A stretch of DNA of 64,000 nt from Novosphingobium sp. FSW06-99 (GCF_001519065.1 NZ_KQ954266.1:18184-82183), one strand, 5' to 3'. Shown: positions 43,658 through 52,995, numbered from the stretch's first letter. Numbers and translations are program-made. Notes: generated by a model not told the origin, from the sequence alone.

Positions 43658-45403
43658 TCAGGTCAGGCGCATGCGGCGTTCGCCATAGGCGTAGAGCGGG
43701 CGCCACAGGAACCGGTTGAACCCGATCACGAACAGGCTCATGACCCCGATCCCCAGCGCGACGCGCGCATAGTCACCGGCAATCGTCGCCTCTTCGATAT
43801 AGCTGCCCAAACCGTGTGCCACCACTTTGTGATCGCCCCAGGTCACCAGTTCAGAGAGCACCGAGGCGTTCCACGAACCGCCGCTCGCGGTCAAGGCACC
43901 AGTGATGTAGAACGGAAAGATGCCGGGCAAGGCAACCTGGCGCCACCATTGCCATCCCCGCACATGGAACATGTCGGCCGCCTCGCGCAAGTCGGTCGGG
44001 ATCGCGCTGGCCCCGGCGATGACGTTGAACAGGATATACCACTGCGTGCCCAAAATCATCAGCGGCGACAGCCACAGATCGGGCGCCAGATTCCACCGCA
44101 CGATCGCGATCACCACGAAGGGAAACAGCACGTTGGCCGGAAACGCGGCCAGAAATTGCGCCACCGGCTGCAACCGTTCGGCCCAGACCGGGCGCAGGCC
44201 GATCCATACCCCGATCGGCACCCAGATCATGCTGGCCAGCACGATCAGCACCAGCACGCGGGTCATCGTGTAGCATCCCAGCACCACCGCGGTCAGCACT
44301 TCGTGCCACACCAGATAGCGCATGACATAGCGCACGGTCAGGAACAGCGCGACCAGCACCGCCACCGCAACAAACGCCTGCCACAGCCATTCAACCATCG
44401 CGGGCGTGCGCCGCTCGCCGACAATCCGGCGACGGGTGACGCGCGGCTCGAACGCCAGCAACATCCGCCCGATCGCGCCGAGTGGTGCCAGCACCACCGG
44501 CAGCAGCCGCGTGCGACGCAGCATGTCGAACACCCATGATCGCGGGCGTTCGGTCGAGGCGGTCATTTCAAAGCGGAACCGATCGGCCCAGGCCACGATC
44601 GGGCGGAAGAACAACTGGTCATAGGCCAGGATGACCAGCGCCATCACGCCGACCGCTTCGCCCACCGCGCCCAGATCCTGCTTGATGATCGCCTGCGCCA
44701 GGAACGAGCCGATACCGGGCAGCGTGACCGAGGTGTTGCCCACGGTGATCGCTTCGGACGCGACGACAAAGAACCACCCGCCCGACATCGACATCATCGC
44801 GTTCCACACCAGTGCAGGCGTGCCGAACGGCAGATCGAGTTTCAAAAACCGGCGGATCGGCGACAGGCGATAGATCATCGTCGCCTCTTCCAGATCGCTG
44901 GGGATCGACCGCAGCGACTGGTAGAAACTGAACGCCATGTTCCACGCCTGGCTGGTAAAGATCGTGAAGATCGAGGCGCATTCGACCCCCAGCACGCTGC
45001 CCGGAAACAGCCCCATGAAGAACGTCACGGTGAATGTCAGAAACCCGAAGATCGGCAGCGACTGCAGGATGTCGAGCGCGGGCACGATCAACTGCCCGGC
45101 ATGGCGGCTGCGGGCGGCCAGCGTTGCCACCACCAGCGTGAACACGGTCGAGGCAAACAGCGCGGCAAACATGCGCAGCGTCGTGCGCAGCGCATAGTAA
45201 GGCAGAAACCACGGATCGAGCACCACCGGTTCGAGCCGCAGCGTCGACAGCGGCGCGACGGCGCCCTGTGCGGCGCGGAAGAACAGCACGCCCAGCCCCG
45301 CCAGGATGACAAAGGCAATGGCATCTTCGCGGCTCGGGCGCGTCAGCCGCAACATCCGCGAAAAGGCGGGAAGCGGGCGGGCGCTGTTGCGGTCTGGGCT
45401 CAT
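43658..45403 (-). CDS. Fused double ABC transporter permease
   Basis: 581 aa with two copies of the BPD_transp_1 permease domain in one chain: the first EAA loop reads SIPSDLEEATMIYRLSPIRRFLKLDLP near residue 190 and the second AIPTDLREAADMFHVRGWQWWRQVALPGIF near residue 475. Roughly twelve hydrophobic helices. This makes both transmembrane halves from one gene, so the chain can pair with two copies of the ATPase. It starts 13 bp after the mgtC-type gene. Confidence 0.9.
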   Translation of the reverse strand: MSPDRNSARPLPAFSRMLRLTRPSREDAIAFVILAGLGVLFFRAAQGAVAPLSTLRLEPVVLDPWFLPYYALRTTLRMFAALFASTVFTLVVATLAARSRHAGQLIVPALDILQSLPIFGFLTFTVTFFMGLFPGSVLGVECASIFTIFTSQAWNMAFSFYQSLRSIPSDLEEATMIYRLSPIRRFLKLDLPFGTPALVWNAMMSMSGGWFFVVASEAITVGNTSVTLPGIGSFLAQAIIKQDLGAVGEAVGVMALVILAYDQLFFRPIVAWADRFRFEMTASTERPRSWVFDMLRRTRLLPVVLAPLGAIGRMLLAFEPRVTRRRIVGERRTPAMVEWLWQAFVAVAVLVALFLTVRYVMRYLVWHEVLTAVVLGCYTMTRVLVLIVLASMIWVPIGVWIGLRPVWAERLQPVAQFLAAFPANVLFPFVVIAIVRWNLAPDLWLSPLMILGTQWYILFNVIAGASAIPTDLREAADMFHVRGWQWWRQVALPGIFPFYITGALTASGGSWNASVLSELVTWGDHKVVAHGLGSYIEEATIAGDYARVALGIGVMSLFVIGFNRFLWRPLYAYGERRMRLT

Positions 45404-45416
45404 CGCGATAGCTCCC

Positions 45417-46151
45417 TCAACTCGTGGTGCTGACTGTCCAGGTGGCGGAAATCACCTCGTCATGGCGAGCGAGATGATCGACAATGGCATCGAGATCGGC
45501 TTCGTTGGCGCGCGACGGCACGAGCACGGCGGCCAGTTCCACCGAGTCCTTGCCTTGCGCCAGCGTTTCGATCTCGCGGATCGGGTAATGGTGGCGTTCG
45601 AGTTCGTCGAACAACAGGTCGCGCGCAAATGCAACCTGTTCTGCGGGCACCGTCACATGCACGCGATAAAGGGCTTCGGTTTCGCCCGGCCGCATCGGGC
45701 GCCGGTCGACGAATTCGACCAGCGGCCGCAACAGCGTGTTGCCCGCCAGCACAAACAGCGTGACCAGCGCCGCCTCGGCCGGCAAGCGCGCGCCGGCAAA
45801 CGCACCAACCGCCGCAGAGGCCCACAGCGTGGCGGCGGTGTTCAGCCCGCGCACTTGCGTGCCGTCCTTCATGATCACCCCGGCCCCCAGAAAGCCGATG
45901 CCCGAAACGACATAGGAAATCACCCGCACGCTGCCTTCGGCACCCGCGCTGCGCAGTCCCAGATCGACGAACGCGGCCGCGCCCACCGCCACCAGCACAT
46001 TGGTGCGCAGCCCGGCGCTGCGCTGGCGCCATTGGCGTTCAAGCCCGATCGCCACGCCCAGCACAAACGCCGTCGCCAGACAGATCAGCGACGTGAACAG
46101 CGCGTTGGGCTCGATCACAAACGCAGCAAAGGGACTGGTCACACCGGCCAT
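45417..46151 (-). CDS. MgtC/SapB family protein
   Basis: 244 aa. The N-terminal half is the membrane MgtC domain (TAFVLGVAIGLERQWRQRSAGLRTNVLVAVGAAAFVDLG, GIGFLGAGVIMKDG, LNTAATLWASAAVG) with about five helices; the C-terminal part is a soluble ACT-like domain. MgtC proteins modulate ATP/Mg2+ homeostasis. Between the porin gene (5-bp gap) and the fused permease in one operon. Confidence 0.92.
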   Translation of the reverse strand: MAGVTSPFAAFVIEPNALFTSLICLATAFVLGVAIGLERQWRQRSAGLRTNVLVAVGAAAFVDLGLRSAGAEGSVRVISYVVSGIGFLGAGVIMKDGTQVRGLNTAATLWASAAVGAFAGARLPAEAALVTLFVLAGNTLLRPLVEFVDRRPMRPGETEALYRVHVTVPAEQVAFARDLLFDELERHHYPIREIETLAQGKDSVELAAVLVPSRANEADLDAIVDHLARHDEVISATWTVSTTS

Positions 46152-46156
46152 CGCGA

Positions 46157-47506
46157 TCAGAACCCGCCGTGCAACCGCAGGCCGAACACGTGCACCGGGC
46201 CGCGATCACGGTTGTAGGCGGGGTTGACGATGAACTGGTAATCGAAACTCGCGGTAAAATGCCCCAGAATGCCGAACTGGTACCAGCCTTCGGTGATCCA
46301 TTCGTCGCCGGGATGCGGCAATTGGCCATCGCCGACCAGCGTGCCCAGCCCGCCATCGTTGAAAAAGATCTGCCGCGCGCGCGAAATGCCGTTGGCCACT
46401 TCGGCGATGCCGATGCGATCGTCGCCGCGATGCCACAAGGCGCCGCCCAGCGTGCCGCCGACTGACACACTGCGGTCAATATCGCTGAAATCGTCGGTTT
46501 CGGTCACCCCGTCGGTGGCCGATGCGCGGGCAAACACACCCACATTGGCAGCCACTTCCTGCTCGACGTTCAGATAGCCGCCGCCGTGATCGTTCATGTG
46601 CCGGAACAGCAGGTTGACCGGGGCGATGCCGGTGGCGTTATACGAAGCGATCATGTCACGCAGCAGCGCCAGATTGCCGCGCGTGAAAAACCCGCCCAGC
46701 CGGATCGCGCCGGGATGGCCACTGATGGTGTGGCGATGTTCGACTTCGCTGACGATCTGGTACTGTTGCAAGCCGACTTCGAGCGAAGGCTCGTTGGGCT
46801 GTTTCGACAAGTCGAACAACCCCGACCGTACCGTCCAGGCGCCATCGTACAATTCGAACGCACCGCCAAAGGTAAAGCCCCAGGAATTGGCCGCATAGTC
46901 GAACGCCCCCGCATCGATCAGCGACCAGTTGAGGAAATCGCCGCGCGGATCATGGGCATAGCTGTTGGTGTCGAACACGTCGACCACGCTGAACTTGCCG
47001 AACCACAGCACCAGCCGGTTGGTATCCTGCCTGCCCGCCAACTGGTTGGCCTGCGCCGCAACCGGCGCGGCCTCGCCGCCAAGGTTGATGGTCTGGCGCA
47101 GGAACAGCCGGGGCAGTTTGAAATAGGGGTCGGATTTGCCGACTTTGTAGGCTTCACCGCTGGTGAACCCGGCCACGCCCAGCGTATCGGACAGCCCGAA
47201 ACCCTGATCGATTTCCGGATTGATCCAGATTTCCGCGCCTCGCCAGGGCCGCACCCCGGCATAGAGCGTGACGTCGAAGGTTTCGCGTGTCTGATTGGGG
47301 ACCAGGCTGTTGGCCCCGACATAAGGCGAGGGAAAGCCGGGCGTCGTCTGAACGGTAAACGTGCTTTGCCCATGCACGGCAAATGTCTGCGGCGCAGCAT
47401 CGGGCGCAGCGACGGGCGGCGTATCGTCGGCGTGCGCGACCATTGGCGCGGCCAACAGCGCCAGCGCCAGCATGCCGCGCGGTACGGAAAAACGATCAAA
47501 AATCAT
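46157..47506 (-). CDS. OprB-like outer-membrane porin
   Basis: 449 aa from ATG 47506 (MIFDRFSVPRGMLALALLAA, signal peptide cleaved near AHADD). The mature part is a beta-barrel of the carbohydrate-selective porin OprB type (FAVHGQSTFTVQTTPGFPSP at the N-terminus, VYLWFGKFSV-type and ARQIFFNDGGLGTLVGDGQL strands, C-terminal VHVFGLRLHGGF ending in Phe). Members of this group can admit divalent metal ions, and the MgtC/ABC neighbours fit that. Substrate uncertain. Confidence 0.85.
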   Translation of the reverse strand: MIFDRFSVPRGMLALALLAAPMVAHADDTPPVAAPDAAPQTFAVHGQSTFTVQTTPGFPSPYVGANSLVPNQTRETFDVTLYAGVRPWRGAEIWINPEIDQGFGLSDTLGVAGFTSGEAYKVGKSDPYFKLPRLFLRQTINLGGEAAPVAAQANQLAGRQDTNRLVLWFGKFSVVDVFDTNSYAHDPRGDFLNWSLIDAGAFDYAANSWGFTFGGAFELYDGAWTVRSGLFDLSKQPNEPSLEVGLQQYQIVSEVEHRHTISGHPGAIRLGGFFTRGNLALLRDMIASYNATGIAPVNLLFRHMNDHGGGYLNVEQEVAANVGVFARASATDGVTETDDFSDIDRSVSVGGTLGGALWHRGDDRIGIAEVANGISRARQIFFNDGGLGTLVGDGQLPHPGDEWITEGWYQFGILGHFTASFDYQFIVNPAYNRDRGPVHVFGLRLHGGF

Positions 47507-47553
47507 TATTTGGGCCCCCGGGGATGCAACGCCACGCCCACCCCTGCGCCCGA

Positions 47554-47718
47554 TCACCCCATGGCGCGATGCGCAGGGCTGTCCGACAAGGGGGCAAACA
47601 CCCGCCACGACGCGTGCCAGCCACCGGGACACAGGGGGGCATGCGTACCGCAACTGTCGCCCTCACAGGACGTCGGGGTGGATGCTTGCGTCATGTCGGG
47701 CGTCTTGATCTCGGTCAT
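47554..47718 (-). CDS. Possible 54-aa Cys/His-containing peptide upstream of the porin
   Basis: Reading from ATG 47718 gives 54 aa with Cys18, Cys23, Cys30 and His26, His35, His50 (TSCEGDSCGTHAPLCPGGWH). It lies on the same strand as the porin operon, 47 bp before the porin ATG and about 100 bp from the CsoR-type operator. Codon use is compatible with coding but no convincing ribosome-binding site is seen. It may be a metal-responsive leader or chance. Confidence 0.3.
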   Translation of the reverse strand: MTEIKTPDMTQASTPTSCEGDSCGTHAPLCPGGWHASWRVFAPLSDSPAHRAMG

Positions 47719-47817
47719 AAGGCGGCGTGATGCCGGTCGTTTATCGTCTGACACGCCATCGCAACAAAACATGACGATTGCGTGTCAGTCGCATATCGAC
47801 TCGACAGGGCCGCGCCT

Positions 47818-47834
47818 ATACCCTAGGGGGGTAT
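47818..47834. promoter_or_regulatory. CsoR/RcnR-type operator
   Basis: ATACCCTAGGGGGGTAT: a G-tract with ATACCC/GGGTAT ends, the usual shape of CsoR, RcnR and FrmR operators. It lies 77 bp upstream of the regulator ATG, in the 404-bp gap (47507-47910) divergent from the porin operon. The gap otherwise holds only a doubtful small ORF. Confidence 0.65.
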
Positions 47835-47910
47835 CCCACAACCCCAAAACGACCGCGCGCCGCCCTTTTCGCCGCGATTGCGCATGCTCTGCGGGGAACC
47901 GGACACCACG

Positions 47911-48189
47911 ATGAGCCACGTCGCGCGCGAGAAACAGAAATTGCTGAACCGGATCAAGCGGATGCGTGGTCAGCTTGAGGCGATCGAACGCGCTGTCGAG
48001 GCCGATACCGAATGCACCCGCGTGTTGCAGCAGGCCACTGCCGCGCGTGGCGCGCTCGACGGTTTCATCGCCGAAGTGATCGAGGATCATATCCGCGATA
48101 CCCTGGTCGATCCGCAAGCCGATGAGCAAGACCCGCGTCGGATTGCCGCCGAAGACCTGGTCAGGATCGTGCATACCTATCTGACCTGA
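47911..48189 (+). CDS. Metal- or formaldehyde-sensing repressor (CsoR/RcnR/FrmR family)
   Basis: 92 aa from ATG 47911 (MSHVAREKQKLLNRIKRMRG). The all-helical family signature RIKRMRGQLEAIERAV and VLQQATAARGALDGF is present. Possible ligand positions are His3, Cys35 and His60; position 64, usually His in RcnR or Glu in FrmR, is Thr. The ligand set is therefore mixed and the inducer cannot be called (Ni/Co, other metal, or formaldehyde). It is divergent from the porin-MgtC-ABC operon and preceded by a G-tract operator. Confidence 0.88.
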   Translation: MSHVAREKQKLLNRIKRMRGQLEAIERAVEADTECTRVLQQATAARGALDGFIAEVIEDHIRDTLVDPQADEQDPRRIAAEDLVRIVHTYLT

Positions 48190-48376
48190 ACGCCCGTGTG
48201 GCCCCTAGAGGCAGGTTGTGTGCGCCTGGTTCTGCGCACAGACCCCGCGCGACAGGCTGGCGCGGTCCCTCCGCCGTCAGGCCCGCCGTGTTCTTTGGCC
48301 CGGATCGCCACCCCCCTTTTTCCAGCGGCGGTCCGCGTCCCTCTGTCGTCAGTCCCTGGTTGGAAGGTTGCCGCGC

Positions 48377-49594
48377 GTGCCAGATCGATCGTTACCGCTG
48401 CTGGCCAACGATCATCCGGTTACGCGCGACGCGGCGCTGGCGCGTCTCGATGAATTCGTCCCGCGTGCGGGCCCGGCCTATGCGGGCGGGCGCAATCACG
48501 ACCATGGACCGGGGCGCCATGACGCGGTGTCGCGGCTGTCCGCGGCGTTGGCCCGGCGCACGCTGACCGAGGCCGAAGTGTTGTCCCCGGTCGTCGCGCT
48601 CCACGCATCGGGCGCCGATGCGTTTGTGCGTGAAGTCTTCTGGCGCGGCTATTTTCGCGGCTGGATCGAGGCGCGCCCGGTAATCTGGCAGGGCTGGCTC
48701 GGTGCACTCGATCGCATCGACGCCCGGTTGGCACAGGACGACGCACTGGCCGCGCGCCATCTGGCGGCGGTGCGCGGCGCAACCGGGATCGCCTGTTTCG
48801 ACCACTGGATGCACGAACTTGCCCAGACCGGCTATCTCCACAACTGGGCGCGGATGCAGGTCGCCTCGATCTGGATTTTCACGCTCGGCCTGCCGTGGGA
48901 ACTGGGTGCGCGGCATTTTCTCGACCATCTGGTCGACGCCGATGCCGCATCGAACACGCTGTCGTGGCGCTGGGTCGCGGGCCTGCATACGCCCGGCAAG
49001 GCCTATCTCGCCGATGCGACGCGCATTGCGCGGATGACCGCCGGCCGCTTTGTGCCCATCGGCCTTGCCGCGCATGCGCGCATCCCCGACGCCCCCCCTC
49101 ACCCGCCTGCCGCGCCGCCGCGTCAACCAACCGCCATTGCCGAAGGCGTGCCCACTTTGCTGTGGATCACGCCGGCGGACTGTTCGCTCGAACGGGAACC
49201 CGCGCTCGCTGCGCTGCTGGTGCGGGCGGTGGCGATCATCGATCCAGATGGCGCGGCGGCCGGGCATGGTGCACAGGCCGATCGCATTGCGCTGGATGAT
49301 GCACTGGCGCGTGCCGCCGCGCGCTGGCGGGTGCCCGCGTGCCGCGTCGCCGGTATCGAGGCACTCGCCGCGCTCGCCGAAGAAATCGGAGCGCGCCAGG
49401 TGGTCACCGGGCGCATCGGCGTGGGGCCGGGAATGGGCACCCTGATCGCGGCGCGCGGTGCATTGCGTCGTGCGGGAATTGCGCTTGCCGAACACGTGCG
49501 CGCGTGGGACCGCGCGGTCTGGCCGCACGCGACGCGCGGCTTTTTCGCCTTGCGCGACCATATCCCGCACGTGCTGGCCGAAATGGTTGGCTGA
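48377..49594 (+). CDS. Photolyase-like FAD-binding protein with reversed domain order
   Basis: 405 aa from GTG 48377, preceded by GGAAGG at 48362-48367. Residues about 80-225 are the photolyase/cryptochrome FAD-binding helical domain: VFWRGYFRGW, TGIACFDHWMHELAQTGYLHN, RMQVASIW and DADAASNTLSWRWVAG. The Rossmann-like antenna fold that is normally N-terminal appears at residues about 258-400 (TLLWITPADCSLEREPALAA, ALAEEIGARQVVTG, ALRRAGIALAEHVRAWD). The order is thus the reverse of classical photolyases. It may repair DNA or sense light. It is followed 11 bp later by an AarF-type kinase gene, a pairing probably cotranscribed. Confidence 0.78.
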   Translation: MPDRSLPLLANDHPVTRDAALARLDEFVPRAGPAYAGGRNHDHGPGRHDAVSRLSAALARRTLTEAEVLSPVVALHASGADAFVREVFWRGYFRGWIEARPVIWQGWLGALDRIDARLAQDDALAARHLAAVRGATGIACFDHWMHELAQTGYLHNWARMQVASIWIFTLGLPWELGARHFLDHLVDADAASNTLSWRWVAGLHTPGKAYLADATRIARMTAGRFVPIGLAAHARIPDAPPHPPAAPPRQPTAIAEGVPTLLWITPADCSLEREPALAALLVRAVAIIDPDGAAAGHGAQADRIALDDALARAAARWRVPACRVAGIEALAALAEEIGARQVVTGRIGVGPGMGTLIAARGALRRAGIALAEHVRAWDRAVWPHATRGFFALRDHIPHVLAEMVG

Positions 49595-49605
49595 AGGAAC
49601 CCGCG

Positions 49606-50919
49606 ATGACTGCCGATGCCCGCAAAGTCCCGTCCGGACGGCTCGCCCGCCTGGGGGCGTTTGGCCAGATCGCCGCCGGGGTGGCGGGCAGCGTGGTGAC
49701 CCAGGGGGCACGGGCCTTGGCCAATGGCGAACGGCCCAACCTGTCTGACCTGCTGCTGACCCCGGCCAATGCCACACGCGTCACCGACCAGTTGTCGCGA
49801 TTGCGCGGCGCGGCGATGAAACTGGGGCAGATGATCTCGCTCGACGCGGGCGACATGCTGCCCCCCGAATTGACCGTGATCCTGGCGCGTCTGCGCGATT
49901 CAGCGCATGTGATGCCCCCGGCACAGCTCGAAAAAGTGCTCGCCGCGTCATGGGGCGCCGGATGGCGACGGCGGTTTCGCCGGTTCGATGCGCGCCCGGT
50001 GGCCGCCGCGTCGATCGGCCAGGTCCATCGCGCCGAATTGCCCGATGGCCGCGTGCTGGCCATCAAAGTGCAATATCCCGGCGTTGCGCGCAGCATCGAT
50101 GCCGATGTCGACAATGTGGCCACGCTGCTAAAACTGTCGGGTCTGCTGCCCGCCAGTCTCGATGTTGCGCCGCTGCTGACCGAGGCCAAGCGGCAATTGC
50201 ACGAAGAGGCCGATTACCAGCGCGAGGCGGCACAGATGACGCGCTATGCCGATCTGCTGGCCGATGATCCGCGCTTTGTCGTGCCGCGCCCCGCGCTCGA
50301 TCTGACCGGGCCGAGCGTGCTGGCAATGGATTACATCGCCGCGCGTCCGATTGAATCACTGGAAACCGCGCCCGAGGTGCAGCGCAACCAGGTGATGGAG
50401 GCCCTGCTGGGGCTGGTCCTGCGCGAACTGTTCGAATTCGGCTTCATGCAGACCGATCCCAACTTTGCCAATTACCGCTGGCAGGATGCCAGCGGGCGGA
50501 TTGTGGTGCTTGATTTCGGTGCGGCGCGCGCGGTGGACCCGGCGGTCACGCGCGACTATGCCGCGTTGATGGCGGCGGGCTTGCGCGGCGACAGCGCGGC
50601 GGTGCGCGCCGCGCTGATCCGCGTCGGCTTTATCTCGCAGGCGCAATTCGAACACCATGGCGCGGTGCTCGACCGGATCATCGCGGTCATCCTCGACCAG
50701 TTGCAGCGGATCGAACGGTTCGATTTTGCCGACCGCGCGTTTGTCGAAAAAATCCGTGCCGAAGTGCCCACCATCGCCGCCGACCGCGCCAACTGGCATA
50801 TTCCCCCCGCCGAAGCGCTGTTCGTACAGCGCAAGATCAGCGGCACCGTACTGCTGGCGGTGCGCATGAAGGCGCAGTTGCCGTTGCAGGCGATGCTGGC
50901 GCCTTATGCCGACCTCTGA
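49606..50919 (+). CDS. ABC1/AarF (UbiB) family kinase-like protein
   Basis: 437 aa from ATG 49606, after GAAGG. The family motifs are present: KLGQMISLD (KxGQ), AASIGQVHRAELPDGRVLAIKVQYPG, and DFGAARAVD. UbiB-type proteins are atypical kinases or ATPases linked to quinone biosynthesis and lipid handling. The gene is 11 bp from the photolyase-like gene, so the pair is likely one operon. Role not known. Confidence 0.9.
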   Translation: MTADARKVPSGRLARLGAFGQIAAGVAGSVVTQGARALANGERPNLSDLLLTPANATRVTDQLSRLRGAAMKLGQMISLDAGDMLPPELTVILARLRDSAHVMPPAQLEKVLAASWGAGWRRRFRRFDARPVAAASIGQVHRAELPDGRVLAIKVQYPGVARSIDADVDNVATLLKLSGLLPASLDVAPLLTEAKRQLHEEADYQREAAQMTRYADLLADDPRFVVPRPALDLTGPSVLAMDYIAARPIESLETAPEVQRNQVMEALLGLVLRELFEFGFMQTDPNFANYRWQDASGRIVVLDFGAARAVDPAVTRDYAALMAAGLRGDSAAVRAALIRVGFISQAQFEHHGAVLDRIIAVILDQLQRIERFDFADRAFVEKIRAEVPTIAADRANWHIPPAEALFVQRKISGTVLLAVRMKAQLPLQAMLAPYADL

Positions 50920-52872
50920 TCAGGCGCGCCAATCGTCCAGCGCATCGCCCAGCCCCGTGGCCAGCGGCACCAGATGCGCCTCGAACGCGCGCCACTGGTC
51001 CAGCCCGCTGCGATAGATCGGCTGACGCACTTGTTCGGAACTGACCGTGCGCACCGCCCGGTCGTTTTCGAAAAAGCGCAAGGTGGCCGGATCGAACGGC
51101 AGATCCAGCCAGTCAAGCAGTTGCCGCACCTGACCTTCGGTATCGTCGACCAGATCTTCATAGATCATGGTGCGCACCGCGGCCGGCGCCACGGCATGAA
51201 AATGGCGCATCATGCCCAGGTAATGGCGATAATATCGGGCCAGATCACCCAGGTCATAGGTGAAATCCTGCCCTTGCGCGAACAGTTGCTTGAAACAGGA
51301 AAAACACGATGCCATCGGAAAACGCCGGGCATCGATGATCCGCGCCTGCGGCAAAATCAGACGAATGAGCCCGATATGGCGAAAGTTGTTGGGCATCTTG
51401 TCAATGAAACGTGCCCGGCCAAGCCTGCGGTGAATGGCGGTTTGCGCCAGATAGTGCGCGCCCCATGCACGAACCGTATCGGGCGAAACATCGGCCAGCG
51501 TGCCTAGGCCCCCGGCCCGTTCGATCCGGCTGGCCAGCGCAGGAATGAACGGCAATTCCATCGTTCCCTCGATTTGGGCATGGCTTGCCAGGATCTGTTC
51601 AACCAGCGTGGAGCCTGACCGGGGCAGACCGACGATGAATATCGGGGCGGGATCGGAATTGCCCCAGTCGCTTCGTTCGGCAAAAAATTCCGGCGTGAAC
51701 AGCGCTTTGTTGATTTCGAGTTCGGCGGCATAGTCCGGCAAGGCTACGCTCTGGCGCTGCCGCATCAGCCCGGCCCCCACTTGATAGTGGGCAAAGGCGG
51801 TGGCCACATCCCCGGCATCCTCGGCGCGCCGACCCAGCGCATAGGCGACATGCAACCGGTCCTCATCAGGCAATGTCCCTGCCAGCAGGCCGCGCATCGC
51901 CGCTTCATCATCCCCGGTCAGCGCCCCGACTTTCAGGTTGGCCAGGCTCCACCACGCCTCGCCCGTTTGCGGGCGCAAGGCCAATGCCCGGCGATAGGCC
52001 GCAATCGCCGCGTCGCGCATACCCGCAGTGCGCAAGGCATGGCCATGATTGATCGCCACGTTCGGATTGTCGGGAAACTGCTTTGCCAGTCCGGATTGCA
52101 GCGCCTCGGCACCGCGATCGTCACCGACCAGGCCAAGGCAGCCAGCCTGCAGATTGCGATAGGCCGGATTTGCGGGTGCGGTGGCGATCAGGGGTGCAAG
52201 CTCGACCAACGCCGCTTCACCCTCGCGCCGCAAGAACAAGGTGCGCGCCAGATCAAATCGGGCCAGCGCGAAATCGGGCCGGAGCGACAGAACATGGCGC
52301 AGCAAGACCTCGGCATCGTCGAGCGCGTTGGCCACGATATAGCAACACGCCAGCAGTCGCACGGCATCCGGGTCATTCGGGCGCTGCCGGCATATGCCCT
52401 GCAACACCGCCTCGGCACGATCATGCTGGCCCAGCACAATCCATTCGGCGGCCTGTCCCACCGCCGGATCGGCCTGTTCCAGGCGCGCCAAGGCGGCCTT
52501 GGCGCGGGATTCCCTTGCCGTGTCGCCCAGCGCAAACGCGATATCTTCCAGCGCGGTCCACGCCTCGCGCAACGACGGATCGATGCCGACCGCCGTTTCC
52601 AGTTGCGCCACGGCATCGGCGACTTGTCCCAGTTCGGCAAGGCAAGCGCCAAGCTCATAGCGGGTCCGCGCCGCGCGCGGCCAGGCTTTTGCCAGATCGC
52701 GCAACATCGGCATGGCTTCGGCTGGCCGACCGAGGCGTCGCAGCGCGGATGCCAGGATCAGGCGCGGGCGCGGATCGCCGGGAGCCCGCGCGCACAAGGC
52801 CCGCGCCTGGCGTTCGGCCAGCGCAGGATTGGTGGCAAGTGCAGTCGCGGCGGTGTCGATCGGGTCTGGCAT
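50920..52872 (-). CDS. TPR-repeat sulfotransferase
   Basis: 650 aa from ATG 52872 (MPDPIDTAATALATNP). Residues about 10-400 are tetratricopeptide-like helical repeats; about 420-650 are a sulfotransferase domain with the PAPS-binding loop IFIVGLPRSGSTLVEQILASH and the 3'-phosphate region RFIDKMPNNFRHIG. An earlier in-frame ATG at 52965 is rejected because it would run through the terminator at 52912-52941. It is downstream of and probably functionally paired with the TonB receptor gene. It may modify a surface or exported protein or glycan. Confidence 0.85.
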   Translation of the reverse strand: MPDPIDTAATALATNPALAERQARALCARAPGDPRPRLILASALRRLGRPAEAMPMLRDLAKAWPRAARTRYELGACLAELGQVADAVAQLETAVGIDPSLREAWTALEDIAFALGDTARESRAKAALARLEQADPAVGQAAEWIVLGQHDRAEAVLQGICRQRPNDPDAVRLLACCYIVANALDDAEVLLRHVLSLRPDFALARFDLARTLFLRREGEAALVELAPLIATAPANPAYRNLQAGCLGLVGDDRGAEALQSGLAKQFPDNPNVAINHGHALRTAGMRDAAIAAYRRALALRPQTGEAWWSLANLKVGALTGDDEAAMRGLLAGTLPDEDRLHVAYALGRRAEDAGDVATAFAHYQVGAGLMRQRQSVALPDYAAELEINKALFTPEFFAERSDWGNSDPAPIFIVGLPRSGSTLVEQILASHAQIEGTMELPFIPALASRIERAGGLGTLADVSPDTVRAWGAHYLAQTAIHRRLGRARFIDKMPNNFRHIGLIRLILPQARIIDARRFPMASCFSCFKQLFAQGQDFTYDLGDLARYYRHYLGMMRHFHAVAPAAVRTMIYEDLVDDTEGQVRQLLDWLDLPFDPATLRFFENDRAVRTVSSEQVRQPIYRSGLDQWRAFEAHLVPLATGLGDALDDWRA

Positions 52873-52911
52873 CGCAAGGGGTTTAGGCAAGACCGCTTCG
52901 CATGAAAAGGG

Positions 52912-52941
52912 CGGGTCGGAATGCCATGGCATTCCGACCCG
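52912..52941 (-). terminator. Terminator of the second TonB-receptor gene
   Basis: A perfect 30-bp palindrome centred on CCATGG (52912-52941, arms CGGGTCGGAATGCCA and complement), read on the minus strand into CCCTTTTC. It is 55 bp past the TonB receptor's stop at 52996. Confidence 0.75.
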
Positions 52942-52995
52942 GAATTGGTCGTCCGCCAGCCCCACGGGGGCCGACGGACGTGCGCCATGTCACTC

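Noticed and set aside
52872..52965. Longer N-terminus for the TPR-sulfotransferase
   Set aside because: Would be translated through a perfect terminator palindrome.
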